Shown piece after piece: positions 1 through 10,829 of a stretch of 64,000 bases of DNA (positions are counted from its first letter, which is position 1; every line of letters begins with the position of its first letter). The translations under genes were made by a program, and so were the position numbers. Source of the stretch: Urophycis tenuis. Its lineage: Eukaryota > Chordata > Actinopteri > Gadiformes > Phycidae. The notes beneath the pieces were generated by a model, which saw only the letters and a program-made list of their open reading frames with translations, was not told where the DNA came from and did no database searches. The stretch is from positions 9,744,702-9,808,701 of the forward strand of contig JAXIVH010000016.1 of the NCBI GenBank assembly GCA_036785325.1, given 5' to 3'.

Positions 1-848
1 CCTAACACTAACCCTTACCTTGGCCCTAATCTTAACACTAACCTCAACCCCTAACCTTAGCCTTAACACTAACCCTAACCCCTACTCTAACTCTAACCCT
101 AACCCCTACTCTAACTCTAACCCTAAGCCTACCCTAACCTCCAACACTAACCCTACCCTAACTCTAACGCTAACCCTAACTCTAACCTTTGCCCTAACTT
201 TAGCCCTAACCCTAGCCTCAGCCATAACCCTAACCCTAACCTTAGCCCTAACCCTAACCTTAACCCTAACCCTAACCTTGGCCCTAACCTTAACACTAAC
301 CTCAAACCTAACCTTAACCCTAACCTCAGCCATAACCCTAACCCTAACCTTAGCCCTAACCCTAATTCTAGCCCTAACCCTAATCTTAACCATAACCTTA
401 ACCCTAACCTTGGCCCTAACACTTAACCTAACCTTATCCATAACACTAACCCTAACCTCAACCCTAACCTTAACCCCAATCTCAGCCGTAACCCCAACCC
501 TAACCTTATCCCTAACCTTAAACCTAACCCTAACCTCAGCCCTAACCTTAACCCTAACCTCAGCCCTCATCTTAACCCTAACCCCTAACCCCTAACCTCT
601 AACCCTAACCCTAACCTTACCCTAACCGTAACGCTAACCCTAACCCTTACTCTAACCTTAGGCCTAACCTTAGCCCTAACCGTAACCCTAACCTTAACCC
701 TAACCTTAACCCTAAACCGTAACCTTATACCTAACCCTAACCTCAGCCCTAATCTTAACCCTAACCGCAACCCCTCCCATTTACTTCAAACCTAACGTTA
801 AGGTTAACTGCTAACTCTACCCCTAAATCTACCCTAACCTTAACCTAC
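1..848 (+). repeat. Degenerate telomere-like repeat block, unit 1
   Basis: The block is a run of CCCTAA-type hexamers with many variants (CCTTAA, CCTCAG, CCATAA, CCTTGG). It reads C-rich on the + strand, as expected at the left end of a chromosome. The same order of variants recurs in units 2-4, so these blocks were copied as part of the larger unit and not extended independently by telomerase. The long Leu-Thr and Arg-Val frames in it are by-products of the hexamer period and are not genes. Confidence 0.9.
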
Positions 849-1370
849 ACTTGACATATTGGAGGAAGAAGACAATTACCCAGCATGCATTTCATCCGGA
901 AAACTTTTCACAAAAAAACCCATTACCGAAGTACCTACGGCGAGAATAGACTACCCCAAGAAATTGTTGTTTTGGGTGAGGAAAGTAAGCCATTGAGTCT
1001 TCTCTAAGGTCAACTTCCTACACAATCTCTGTAGTCGCGCGGTGTATGGGGCACAGGAATTGTTATTAACAGGCTGTTCGGCATGGGGTCCTGGAGGGGC
1101 CAGGGAGGCAGTGCTTAGTCGCGGCTGGCCTTGGCCTTTCCTACCCTGGGACCGACTGGGAAGGCACCGCTGGTCGGGGCTGGTCTTGGTCTTTCCTAGG
1201 TCTGGACACCCATCGCTGAGGATAGCTGCATTGGGGGACCGTGGAGGCAGTGCCTTGTCACGGCTGGCCTCGGTCCTTCGTGACCCCAGTTTTCTGCTAG
1301 TTCATCTGGACCCAACAGAGGACAAGAACCAAGCTCCGGCCCTGATTGGCCAAACCAGGGCTACCTAGCG
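849..1370. promoter_or_regulatory. Promoter-like and GC-rich module, unit 1 (candidate)
   Basis: Just inside the telomere-like block lies ACAATTACCCAGCATGC (872-888). It matches the ZNF143/Staf-type site ACAATTCCCAGCATGC except for one extra base. An ETS core CCGGAA follows at 896-901. A GC-rich block (about 1,036-1,370) holds three imperfect ~55-bp repeats around GGAGGCAGTGCT and CGGCTGGCCT. Human TERRA promoters are also GC-rich, repeat-bearing and next to the telomere tract, so a role in subtelomeric transcription is possible. That role is inference. A 108-codon open frame over the block has no ATG start. Confidence 0.3.
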
Positions 1371-1910
1371 GTGTTAACAACTGGTTTGTGCTGGTCAGGG
1401 GGTAAGTATGTGCCCCCTCCTCTCCATAACCAAAACAATGTATCCTAAAAAGTGTTTTACTTACCTTTACTTACCTCGACGTTACCTCAACAAATGATCA
1501 CTCCTAAAAAAGTTTAAACCCAATACCAATTCCATTTCGGAAACGACACACCTTGAGAATTGATCACTCTCGGGGGGGCCTCCCTTGGGTGAGGGTGTAT
1601 AGTGACAATGGCCAGAAACACCCTATGATCCCAGGGTCCACTACTGATGACGTGTCCTAATATTTCGATAGCACGTTTATACTAAAATAGAAATGGAAAA
1701 GAAAAGTCTCACTCCAGCTGTGACTCGTCTTTATTCAAATAAGTAAATATACCAATGCATTGGAAGTACCTTCAATCAAACTAGATTGACCTTCATCTTG
1801 GAACAAAGAAAACCTTTGCGAAAAGGAAAAACAAGTCTATATCTCCAAATCAGCGGTTATATCACAACAAGACAGATAACCATTTCGTTTTACTTCATTC
1901 TTGGTAATAT
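1371..1910. repeat. Subtelomeric linker, unit 1 (no gene seen)
   Basis: This is single-copy sequence within the unit and is shared by all five units. It contains a CACTCCAGCTGTGA motif followed by a TTTATT-rich stretch; that motif recurs twice in the AT-rich module of the same unit. No credible gene is visible. It ends in the ATAT that served as the target site of the LINE. Confidence 0.6.
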
Positions 1911-4900
1911 CAAAGGTTCAAAGGTCTTTATTGTCATTTGCTCAACAGATACAGCGTACATGTTGGCAATGAAAATCTTAAGTCCCAGGCACCCCAAAAC
2001 AACTCAATAAGTGTCTAGAATAACAGAAGAAGAGAAAAACTAGTGCAATAAAAAAATAAAATAAAAATAAAAAACAATAATAATAATAAAATGTATATAC
2101 AACATGATAATAATATAAACATAAACATTGAAACATTAAACATTAAACATTAAACATTAAGGTGCAGAAAGTGTAAAAGTAAAAGTAAAAGTGTTGAATT
2201 TATATTTACATGTGCAGTTGAATTAGCAGCAGTTATGGGGAGGTATGGACCGATATGAATTAAATAATGTAATCTAAATAAATATGAAAATAAATATTTT
2301 CCTATAAACAGATGTATTGACCTTCACAGAGCTCAGGAGTTCAACAGTCCTATAGCCTGTGGGATGAAACTGTCCCTGAGTCTGGTGGTCCTGGTCCGGA
2401 TGCTGCGGTACCGTCTGCCAGACGGCAGCAGACAGAACAGTTTGTTGCTGGGGTGATGGGGGTCTTTTAGAATCCTGTAGGCCTTCTTCCTACACCGCTG
2501 GGTGTAGAGGTCCTCCATGGATGGCAGCTCCGTCCTGGTGATGAGCTGAGCAGTTTTCACCACCCTCTGTAGAGTCTTACGGTTGAGGGCGGTGCAGCTG
2601 CCATATCAGGCCGTGATGCGGCCGGTCAGGATACTCTCGATGGTGCACCTGTAGAAGTTACAGAGTATCCTGGAGTCCATGTTGAACCTCCGCAGCCTGC
2701 GGAGGAAGAAGAGCCTCTGACGGGCTGTCTTGGTGATGATGTTGGTGTGATGGGTCCATGTCAGGTCCTCAGTGATGTGAACCCCGAGGAACCTGAAGCT
2801 GCTGACTCTCTCCACAGGAGTCCCGTCGATGGTGATGGGGGCGTGTCCACCTCTCTGTTTCTTCCTGTAATCCACAATCAGCTCCTTGGTTTTGCTGATG
2901 TTGAGAAGGAGGTTGTTGTCCTGGCACCAAGATGTCAGGGCTCTGACCTCCTCTCTGTACGCCGTCTCGTTGCCGTCGGTGATGAGGCCGATGACGGTCG
3001 TGTCATCAGCAAACTTAATGATGGAGTTGGAGCTGTGTGTGGCCACGCAGTCGTGCGTGAACAGGGAGTAGAGGAGAGGGCTGAGCACGCAACCCTGGGG
3101 GGCTCCGGTGTTGAGGGTCTGGCTGGAGGATGTGATGTTACCCATCCGCACTGCCTGGCGTCTGCCCGTCAGGAAGTTCAGGATCCAGTCACAGAGGGCG
3201 CTGTTGAGCCCGAGGTCCCTGAGCTTGATGACGAGCTTGGAAGGCACAATGGTGTTGAATGCTGAACTGTAGTCAATGAACAGCATTCTCACATACGTGT
3301 TCCTCTGGTCCAGGTGGGAGAGGGCAGTGTGGAGGGTGAGGGTGATGGCATCAGCTGTGGACCTGTTCTTCCTGTAAGCAAACTGCAGGGGGTCCAGAGA
3401 GTCGGGGAGGGAGGAGGTGATGAACTGTTTGACTAACCGCTCAAAGCACTTCATGATGATGGGGGTGAGTGCAACTGGGCGGTAGTCATTAAGGCAGATG
3501 ATTTTAGTCTTTTTAGGGACAGGAATGATGGTTGACTCCTTGAAACATGTGGGGACCACAGACTGGAGCAGTGATTTATTGAAGATGACTGTGAACACCT
3601 CTGCCAGCTGAACTGCACACACCTTGAGAGCACGACCAGGGATGCCGTCAGGCCCAGGAGCCCTATGTGTGTTGATCCTTTTTAGGGATCTGCACACATC
3701 TGCACTGGTTAAAACCAGGGGGCAGGGGCAGGGATCCTGAGCCTTCTGTACCTCCACAGCCGGGGGTCTCTCAAAGCGTGCATAAAACGTGTTCAGTTCA
3801 TCTGGGAGAGATGCACACACCCCCTCAGCACCACCTACTGATCTTTTGTAGTCTGTCATAGTTTTTAGTCCAGACCACATGTTTCTAGCATTGGAGCCCT
3901 TGTAGTCAGACTCCACTTTATTCTTATAATGTCTTTTGGCACTGCTAATAGCTCTCCGGAGCGCATACCTGGAATTCCTGTATTCGTCCAAATCACCGGC
4001 GCTGTGCGCGACAGCCCGAGCTTTAAGTTTAGCTCGGACCTCGCTATTTATCCAGGGCTTTTGATTTGGGAATGTTCGTACAGTAATCCGCGGTACGACG
4101 TCATCGATGCATTTACTGATGTAGCAAATGACCGCGTCTGTGTGTGTGTTTATGTCCTCATCCTCAAACACACACCACTCCGTAGTGCTGAAGCAGTGTT
4201 GGAGAGCAGAGTCTGACTGCTCGGTCCAACGCTGGACTGTCCGTGTCACAGGTCGGTCTCTTTTCAGTCTCTGCCGGTAAACGGGGAGCAGGAGAAGAGA
4301 TACGTGGTCCGACTTGCCAAAGGGGGGGCGGGGGAGGGCTTTGTATCCGTTGCGAAAGGGAGAGTAAACATGGTCCAGCGTATTTCCACCGCGCGTGGGG
4401 CAGCTGACGTGCTGATAGTATTTCGGCAGGACTTTCTTCATGTTGGCGCTATTAAAATCCCCGGCCACAATAAATGCAGCCTCCGGCCTTGAAGTCTCTG
4501 TCCTGTCGATAACTCCGTACAGCTCCTCCAGCACTGTGTTGTTGTCAGCGTGCGGCGGCACATACACTGCTGTTAAAACAACAGATGTAAACTCCCTCGG
4601 CAGGTAAAAAGGACGGCATCTGATCATGATGTGCTCTAAGCTGGGAGAACAGTCCGAAGAAATTATCTCCACATCTGAGCACCAGTTGTTGTTGATCATA
4701 AAGCAGACACCCCCTCCCTTACTCTTCCCTGAGTTTATTGTCCGGTCCTGGCGATGAATGGAGAATCCGTGCGGGACAATGGCGGCGTCCTGGATCGAAG
4801 GGTCAAGCCAAGTCTCCGTGAAAACCATAACGTTACAGTTCTTAATGTCCCGTTGGAATGCCATCCTACTACGGAGTTCATCCAGCTTATTATCCAGGGA

Positions 4901-5279
4901 TTGGACATTTGCCAGAAGTAAGCTCGGTAGAGGTGGCCGGTTTTCGCGTTTCCTCAGCCTGACTAGGACCCCGGCCCGGGATCCTCGCCGTCTTTGTCTC
5001 CTGCGCCCCGCAGGTAAAGCGCCAACAGGTAACCACGGAGTCTCGCCATTGTTGTTGTTTGCTGGTCGTGGAGGTTTGTTGCTGTTTACCAGCGACCTGA
5101 TGAATAAAAGTTGTTCTCTATCATATTGAATGATAGGGCTCGCTTGGGCGGTTCGCATGTTTCAAAAAAAATTAAGATAAACAAAAAAAAAAAGTACAGC
5201 AAAACGACACTAAAATGAGATGTTTGTGAGGAGCTCGAGACAAGGCAGCCATCCTCGGCGCCATCTCGCGAGATCATCT
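1911..5279 (-). mobile_element. Non-LTR retrotransposon (CR1/L2 superclade), apparently near full length
   Basis: The element is about 3.37 kb on the minus strand, with a short 5' UTR (5,159-5,279), one long ORF (5,158 to 2,333) and an AT-rich 3' UTR (1,911-2,332). Its boundaries are exact by comparison with units 2-4, which hold the empty site GGTAATATGGG. A 4-bp target duplication ATAT flanks it (1,907-1,910 and 5,280-5,283). The 3' end shows an AATAAA signal (reverse complement of 1,927-1,932) and then about two copies of CCTTTGAA instead of a poly(A) tail, as in CR1/L2-type elements. The 5' end contains a YY1-like AGATGGCGCC, consistent with an internal promoter. The 3' UTR also holds an ATTAAAC microsatellite around 2,130-2,160. 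The exact family (L2, Rex1/Babar or other) was not resolved. Confidence 0.93.
2333..5158 (-). pseudogene. LINE ORF2: AP endonuclease plus reverse transcriptase, one in-frame stop
   Basis: The ORF encodes the retrotransposition enzyme, which nicks target DNA and reverse-transcribes the element RNA. The start at 5,158 is the first ATG after an in-frame TGA. The 850 residues before the first stop hold an APE-type endonuclease (about 78-295): LANVQS at 82, TETW with Glu115, AGDFN at 232-236 and SDH at 283-285. The reverse transcriptase (about 490-840) has APGPDGIP at 500, FIDYSSAF with Asp629, GAPQG at 685-689 and FADD at 716-719. The frame then meets TGA (2,606-2,608), most simply a TGG Trp to TGA change. 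It continues open for 90 more codons to 2,333 with the usual LINE C-terminal Cys/Arg-rich tail. No frameshift is seen, so this is one substitution away from an intact frame and is probably a young copy. No separate ORF1 is visible. I call it inactive unless the stop is bypassed. Confidence 0.9.
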
Positions 5280-5453
5280 ATATGGGAAAAGAGAGCTGCG
5301 GATGACTAGATATTGGCGAGTGCAACTGCCCTTGATCCCCTATTCAACTACCGAGTCGTTGGATGAGGTGGGGGGGGGGGGTCATCGAGATAACTCTAAC
5401 GAACCTAACCGAGCCAGGGCCATCGAAAGAACGGGCTCTCTACACAACCCATT

Positions 5454-5950
5454 TATATTACCTTACCAACTGTTATTCACAAAACGACCACTAGATGGAG
5501 GCGATGGACCACCACTGAAGAATCAAAAGAAGGCAACCAGCCTTTAACACAAAGACTAAAAACTCACTCCAGCTGTGATCCTCTTTATCTAAATAAATAA
5601 ATAAACAAAAATGAATAAATAAATAGACTAAATAAATATACAAATATAAATAAATAAATTAAATATAGATTACCTTACCAACTATTGCAATTACCTATTA
5701 TTATTATTATTATTACTTACCTATTAATGCAATTTCCCAACCTGGGAACAATAGAGTATTTCTATTTCTATTTCTATAACTCTTCTTCACAAAACGACCA
5801 CTAGGTGGAGACGACGCACCACCAGCGAGGAATCAAAAGAGGAGGAACAACCTTGAATACAAAGATTAAAACCCACTCCAGCGGTGAGTCTCTCGATGTA
5901 TTTATTTACTAAAAAAAAAAAAATTAAATATATATACTCCTCCCATCTCT
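5454..5950. repeat. AT-rich module with internal direct repeats, unit 1
   Basis: A segment starting ACAAAACGACCACTAG occurs twice, about 310 bp apart, each time followed by a CACTCCAGC motif and TAAATAAA-rich sequence. Between them are a short TTA microsatellite (near 5,698-5,716) and an old LINE/SINE-like tail (CAATTTCCC ... TATTTCTATTTCTA, about 5,730-5,775). The whole module is also present in units 2 and 3. No coding signal is convincing. Confidence 0.6.
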
Positions 5951-6078
5951 TCTCCCCTGTCTTCCCTCATGGAAATGAGGGAGTTGGGGGAGATAGAGTG
6001 TACTAGCCCGATCCGGCGGGGGTGAGTTCAGTCCGTACAGACTGTCTCACCTTGACTCTACCTTCCTCAATCTCTAGC

Positions 6079-6790
6079 TCTAACTCTAACCCTAGGGATA
6101 ACCTCAACCCCAACCCTAACCATAGGCCTAACCTTAGCCCTAACCCTAACTCAACCCTAACACTAACCCTTACCTTGGCCCTAATCTTAACACTAACCTC
6201 AACCCCTAACCTTAGCCTTAACACTAACCCTAACCCCTACTCTAACTCTAACCCTAACCCCTACTCTAACTCTAACCCTAAGCCTACCCTAACCTCCAAC
6301 ACTAACCCTACCCTAACTCTAACGCTAACCCTAACTCTAACCTTTGCCCTAACTTTAGCCCTAACCCTAGCCTCAGCCATAACCCTAACCCTAACCTTAG
6401 ACCTAACCCTAACCTTATCCCTAACCCTAACCTTGGCCCTAACCTTAACCCTAACCTCAAACCTAACCTTAACCCTAACCTCAGCCATAACCCTAACCCT
6501 AACCTTAGCCCTAACCCTAATTCTAGCCCTAACCCTAATCTTAACCATAACCTTAACCCTAACCTTGGCCCTAACACTTAACCTAACCTTATCCATAACA
6601 CTAACCCTAACCTCAACCCTAACCTTAACCCCAATCTCAGCCGTAACCCCAACCCTAACCTTATCCCTAACCTTAAACCTAACCCTAACCTCAGCCCTAA
6701 CCTTAACCCTAACCTCAGCCCTCATCTTAACCCTAACCCCTAACCCCTAACCTCTAACCCTAACCCTAACTCTAACCTTAGCCCTAACCT
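6079..6790 (+). repeat. Degenerate telomere-like block, unit 2 (left part)
   Basis: CCCTAA-type variants occur in the same order as in units 1, 3 and 4. The block is cut by the LINE end at 6,791. A few hexamers before the junction that are present in the other units are missing here, suggesting a small deletion in this copy. Confidence 0.88.
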
Positions 6791-7354
6791 ACCGGACCTA
6801 CCCTCTCAGCCTCACTGTGCCGAACTGAAGCAACTGAAGCAACTCAGGAACACGTTCAGCCACATGCTCACTCAGCCAAGTGCCTCAAAGTGCTTGGGTG
6901 CTCCTTCATCCCACCAACCATCAGGCTCAGGAAGCTCCAACACCACCAGAAAATGGAATGGACTGAACTTTCATTCACATACACCACACCACACACCTTG
7001 GACTGTGACCCAGCCGTTGTTATTCCAGGACCATTCACATATTGTACCTGGAAACCTGTATAAATTTGCACATCTTGCACCTTGCACTTTCCGCATACTT
7101 GCACTATTTTATCTACTTGCACTATTTGATCTATCTTGCATTTTGCACCACAAACTGCTATCTAGGACACTAGTATGCATACGGGTCCTCTCGTCACCGA
7201 CCTGACTTAAGAGCGCGTATTTAATCTAATCTATTGTTTTTTTATTGTGTATAGAATTTAGCCAGGCTCTTTACTGCTCATCTATCCCCTGCACTGCTGG
7301 TCTCTGCGAATTTCTCCTACGGGGGATTAATAAAGAAAATATCTATCTTATCTT
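6791..7354 (+). mobile_element. 5'-truncated LINE 3' end inserted in telomere-like repeats
   Basis: This non-telomeric segment is found only in unit 2. It is flanked by ACCT (6,787-6,790 and 7,355-7,358), a likely 4-bp target duplication. One frame near 6,890 reads SFIPPTIRL, which resembles the C-terminal tail of CR1/L2-type LINE proteins. The segment ends with GGGGGATTAATAAAG and an ATCTATCTTATCTT tail, a 3' terminus common for fish LINEs. Only the extreme C terminus and the 3' UTR remain, as expected from abortive reverse transcription. Confidence 0.75.
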
Positions 7355-7537
7355 ACCTTAGCCCTAACCGTAACCCTAACCTTAACCCTAACCTTAACCC
7401 TAAACCGTAACCTTATACCTAACCCTAACCTCAGCCCTAACCTTAACCCTAACCGCAACCCCTCCCATTTACTTCAAACCTAACGTTAAGGTTAACTGCT
7501 AACTCTACCCCTAAATCTACCCTAACCTTAACCTACA
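7355..7537 (+). repeat. Degenerate telomere-like block, unit 2 (right part)
   Basis: Telomere-like hexamers resume after the LINE end and match the last ~180 bp of the block in the other units, finishing with the shared CCTACACTTGACATATTGG boundary. Confidence 0.85.
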
Positions 7538-8058
7538 CTTGACATATTGGAGGAAGAAGACAATTACCCAGCATGCATTTCATCCGGAAAACTTTTCACA
7601 AAAAAACCCATTACCGAAGTACCTACGGCGAGAATAGACTACCCCAAGAAATTGTTGTTTTGGGTGAGGAAAGTAAGCCATTGAGTCTTCTCTAAGGTCA
7701 ACTTCCTACACAATCTCTGTAGTCGCGCTGTGTATGGGGCACAGGAATTGTTATTAACAGGCTGTTCGGCATGGGGTCCTGGAGGGGCCAGGGAGGCAGT
7801 GCTTAGTCGCGGCTGGCCTTGGCCTTTCCTACCCTGGGACCGACTGGGAAGGCACCGCTGGTCGGGGCTGGTCTTGGTCTTTCCTAGGTCTGGACACCCA
7901 TCGCTGAGGATAGCTGCATTGGGGGACCGTGGAGGCAGTGCTTTGTCACGGCTGGCCTCGGTCCTTCGTGACCCCAGTTTTCTGCTAGTTCATCTGGACC
8001 CAACAGAGGACAAGAACCAAGCTCCGGCCCTGATTGGCCAAACCAGGGCTACCTAGCG
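7538..8058. promoter_or_regulatory. Promoter-like and GC-rich module, unit 2 (candidate)
   Basis: This repeats the unit 1 module: ZNF143-like site at 7,560-7,576, ETS core at 7,584-7,589 and GC-rich triplicate ~55-bp repeats at about 7,724-8,055. Sequence conservation across units reflects recent duplication, so it is not independent support for function. Confidence 0.3.
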
Positions 8059-8766
8059 GTGTTAACAACTGGTTTGTGCTGGTCAGGGGGTAAGTATGTG
8101 CCCCCTCCTCTCCATAACCAAAACAATGTATCCTAAAAAGTGTTTTACTTACCTTTACTTACCTCGACGTTACCTCAACAAATGATCACTCCTAAAAAAG
8201 TTTAAACCCAATACCAATTCCATTTCGGAAACGACACACCTTGAGAATTGATCACTCTCGGGGGGGCCTCCCTTGGGTGAGGGTGTATAGTGACAATGGC
8301 CAGAAACACCCTATGATCCCAGGGTCCACTACTGATGACGTGTCCTAATATTTCGATAGCACGTTTATACTAAAATAGAAATGGAAAAGAAAAGTCTCAC
8401 TCCAGCTGTGACTCGTCTTTATTCAAATAAGTAAATATACCAATGCATTGGAAGTACCTTCAATCAAACTAGATTGACCTTCATCTTGGAACAAAGAAAA
8501 CCTTTGGGAAAAGGAAAAACAAGTCTATATCTCCAAATCAGCGGTTATATCACAACAAGACAGATAACCATTTCGTTTTACTTCATTCTTGGTAATATGG
8601 GAAAAGAGAGCTGCGGATGACTAGATATTGGCGAGTGCAACTGCCTTTGATCCCCTATTCAACTACCGAGTCGTTGGATGAGGTGGGGGGGGGTCATCGA
8701 GATAACTCTAACGAACCTAACCGAGCCAGGGCCATGGAAAGAACGGGCTCTCTACACAACCCATTT
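8059..8766. repeat. Subtelomeric linker, unit 2 (no gene seen)
   Basis: This is the uninterrupted form of the linker and shows the empty target site of the unit 1 LINE (GGTAATATGGG near 8,591). A G run near 8,684-8,692 varies between units (12 in unit 1, 9 in units 2-4). An 80-codon ATG frame at 8,617-8,859 is present but has no recognisable product. Confidence 0.6.
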
Positions 8767-9245
8767 ATATTACCTTACCAACTGTTATTCACAAAACGAC
8801 CACTAGATGGAGGCGATGGACCACCACTGAAGAATCAAAAGAAGGCAACCAGCCTTTAACACAAAGACTAAAAACTCACTCCAGCTGTGATCCTCTTTAT
8901 CTAAATAAATAAATAAACAAAAATGAATAAATAAATAGACTAAATAAATATACAAATATAAATAAATAAATTAAATATAGATTACCTTACCAACTATTGC
9001 AATTACCTATTATTATTATTATTACTTACCTATTAATGCAATTTCCCAACCTGGGAACAATAGAGTATTTCTATTTCTATTTCTATAACTCTTCTTCACA
9101 AAACGACCACTAGGTGGAGACGACGCACCACCAGCGAGGAATCAAAAGAGGAGGAACAACCTTGAATACAAAGATTAAAACCCACTCCAGCGGTGAGTCT
9201 CTCGATGTATTTATTTACTAAAAAAATATATATTAAATATATATA
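8767..9245. repeat. AT-rich module with internal direct repeats, unit 2
   Basis: The module has the same pair of ACAAAACGACCACTAG repeats, TAAATAAA-rich stretch, TTA microsatellite and old LINE-like tail as unit 1. The TTA tract is one or two repeats shorter than in unit 1. Confidence 0.6.
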
Positions 9246-9387
9246 CTCCTCCCATCTCTTCTCCCCTGTCTTCCCTCATGGAAATGAGGGAGTTGGGGGA
9301 GATAGAGTGTACTAGCCCGATCCGGCGGGGGTGAGTTCAGTCCGTACAGACTGTCTCACCTTGACTCTACCTTCCTCAATCTCTAGC

Positions 9388-10306
9388 TCTAACTCTAACC
9401 CTAGGGATAACCTCAAACCCAACCCTAACCATAGGCCTAACCTTAGCCCTAACCCTAACTCAACCCTAACACTAACCCTTACCTTGGCCCTAATCTTAAC
9501 ACTAACCTCAACCCCTAACCTTAGCCTTAACACTAACCCTAACCCCTACTCTAACTCTAACCCTAACCCCTACTCTAACTCTAACCCTAAGCCTACCCTA
9601 ACCTCCAACACTAACCCTACCCTAACTCTAACCCTAACTCTAACCTTTGCCCTAACTTTAGCCCTAACCCTAGCCTCAGCCATAACCCTAACCCTAACCT
9701 TAGCCCTAACCCTAACCTTAACCCTAACCCTAACCTTGGCCCTAACCTTAACACTAACCTCAAACCTAACCTTAACCCTAACCTCAGCCATAACCCTAAC
9801 CCTAACCTTAGCCCTAACCCTAATTCTAGCCCTAACCCTAATCTTAACCATAACCTTAACCCTAACCTTGGCCCTAACACTTAACCTAACCTTATCCATA
9901 ACACTAACCCTAACCTCAACCCTAACCTTAACCCCAATCTCAGCCGTAACCCCAACCCTAACCTTATCCCTAACCTTAAACCTAACCCTAACCTCAGCCC
10001 TAACCTTAACCCTAACCTCAGCCCTCATCTTAACCCTAACCCCTAACCCCTAACCTCTAACCCTAACCCTAACCTTACCCTAACCGTAACGCTAACCCTA
10101 ACCCTTACTCTAACCTTAGCCCTAACCTTAGCCCTAACCGTAACCCTAACCTTAACCCTAACCTTAACCCTAAACCGTAACCTTATACCTAACCCTAACC
10201 TCAGCCCTAACCTTAACCCTAACCGCAACCCCTCCCATTTACTTCAAACCTAACGTTAAGGTTAACTGCTAACTCTACCCCTAAATCTACCCTAACCTTA
10301 ACCTAC
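9388..10306 (+). repeat. Degenerate telomere-like block, unit 3
   Basis: About 0.9 kb of CCCTAA-type variants, C-rich on the + strand, in the same order as in the other units. One hexamer pair near 9,630 is lost relative to units 1 and 2. Confidence 0.9.
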
Positions 10307-10829
10307 ACTTGACATATTGGAGGAAGAAGACAATTACCCAGCATGCATTTCATCCGGAAAACTTTTCACAAAAAAACCCATTACCGAAGTACCTACGGCG
10401 AGAATAGACTACCCCAAGAAATTGTTTGGTTTGGGTGAGGAAAGTAAGCCATTGAGTCTTCTCTAAGGTCAACTTCCTACACAATCTCTGTAGTCGCGCG
10501 GTGTATGGGGCACAGGAATTGTTATTAACAGGCTGTTCGGCATGGGGTCCTGGAGGGGCCAGGGAGGCAGTGCTTAGTCGCGGCTGGCCTTGGCCTTTCC
10601 TACCCTGGGACCGACTGGGAAGGCACCGCTGGTCGGGGCTGGTCTTGGTCTTTCCTAGGTCTGGACACCCATCGCTGAGGATAGCTGCATTGGGGGACCG
10701 TGGAGGCAGTGCTTTGTCACGGCTGGCCTCGGTCCTTCGTGACCCCAGTTTTCTGCTAGTTCATCTGGACCCAACAGAGGACAAGAACCAAGCTCCGGCC
10801 CTGATTGGCCAAACCAGGGCTACCTAGCG
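10307..10829. promoter_or_regulatory. Promoter-like and GC-rich module, unit 3 (candidate)
   Basis: ZNF143-like ACAATTACCCAGCATGC lies at 10,330-10,346 and the ETS core CCGGAA at 10,354-10,359. The three imperfect repeats of the GC-rich block lie at about 10,557-10,610, 10,613-10,666 and 10,696-10,746. Function is inferred from position and composition only. Confidence 0.3.

Larger units (their letters stand above)
1..6009 (+). repeat. Subtelomeric tandem unit 1 (left-truncated, LINE-interrupted)
   Basis: This is the first of five copies of a subtelomeric unit; unit 3, the uninterrupted reference, is 2,771 bp. Order: telomere-like block (1-848), promoter-like and GC-rich module (849-1,370), linker (1,371-1,910), LINE (1,911-5,279), linker remainder (5,280-5,453), AT-rich module (5,454-5,950) and a short GA/CT-rich boundary. 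Without the LINE, the sequence is nearly identical to units 2 and 3, which implies recent duplication or homogenisation. The window starts inside the telomere-like block, so the true left end is not seen. Unit boundaries are a convention: I start each unit at the GATCCGGCGGG motif. Confidence 0.85.
6010..9318 (+). repeat. Subtelomeric tandem unit 2
   Basis: The unit is 3,309 bp. It is longer than the 2,771-bp reference unit because a 564-bp LINE end is inserted in its telomere-like block (6,791-7,354). The rest matches units 1 and 3 at near identity, including the GC-rich module, the linker with an empty LINE site near 8,595-8,601, and the AT-rich module. Confidence 0.88.

Noticed and set aside
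20..595. Long Leu-Thr-rich (+) and Arg-Val or Leu-Gly-rich (-) open frames in every telomere-like block
   Set aside because: They are produced by the 6-bp period, which repeats two codons in each frame without stops. They have no independent coding signal, and the same applies to the blocks at 6,079, 9,388, 12,161 and 14,316.
1042..1368. 108-codon open frame in the GC-rich module, present in all five units
   Set aside because: It starts at GTG with no in-frame ATG. Units are recent duplicates, so conservation means little, and unit 5 differs mainly by residue-changing substitutions.
2747..3265. 172-codon plus-strand frame inside the LINE, and other plus-strand frames there
   Set aside because: They are antisense shadows of the minus-strand endonuclease/reverse transcriptase frame.
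8617..8859. 80-codon ATG frame starting MTRYWRVQLP in the linker of units 1-3
   Set aside because: The protein is not recognisable, it runs through a variable G homopolymer into repeat sequence, and it is destroyed in units 4 and 5. The 3-bp difference in the G run preserves the frame but is probably chance.
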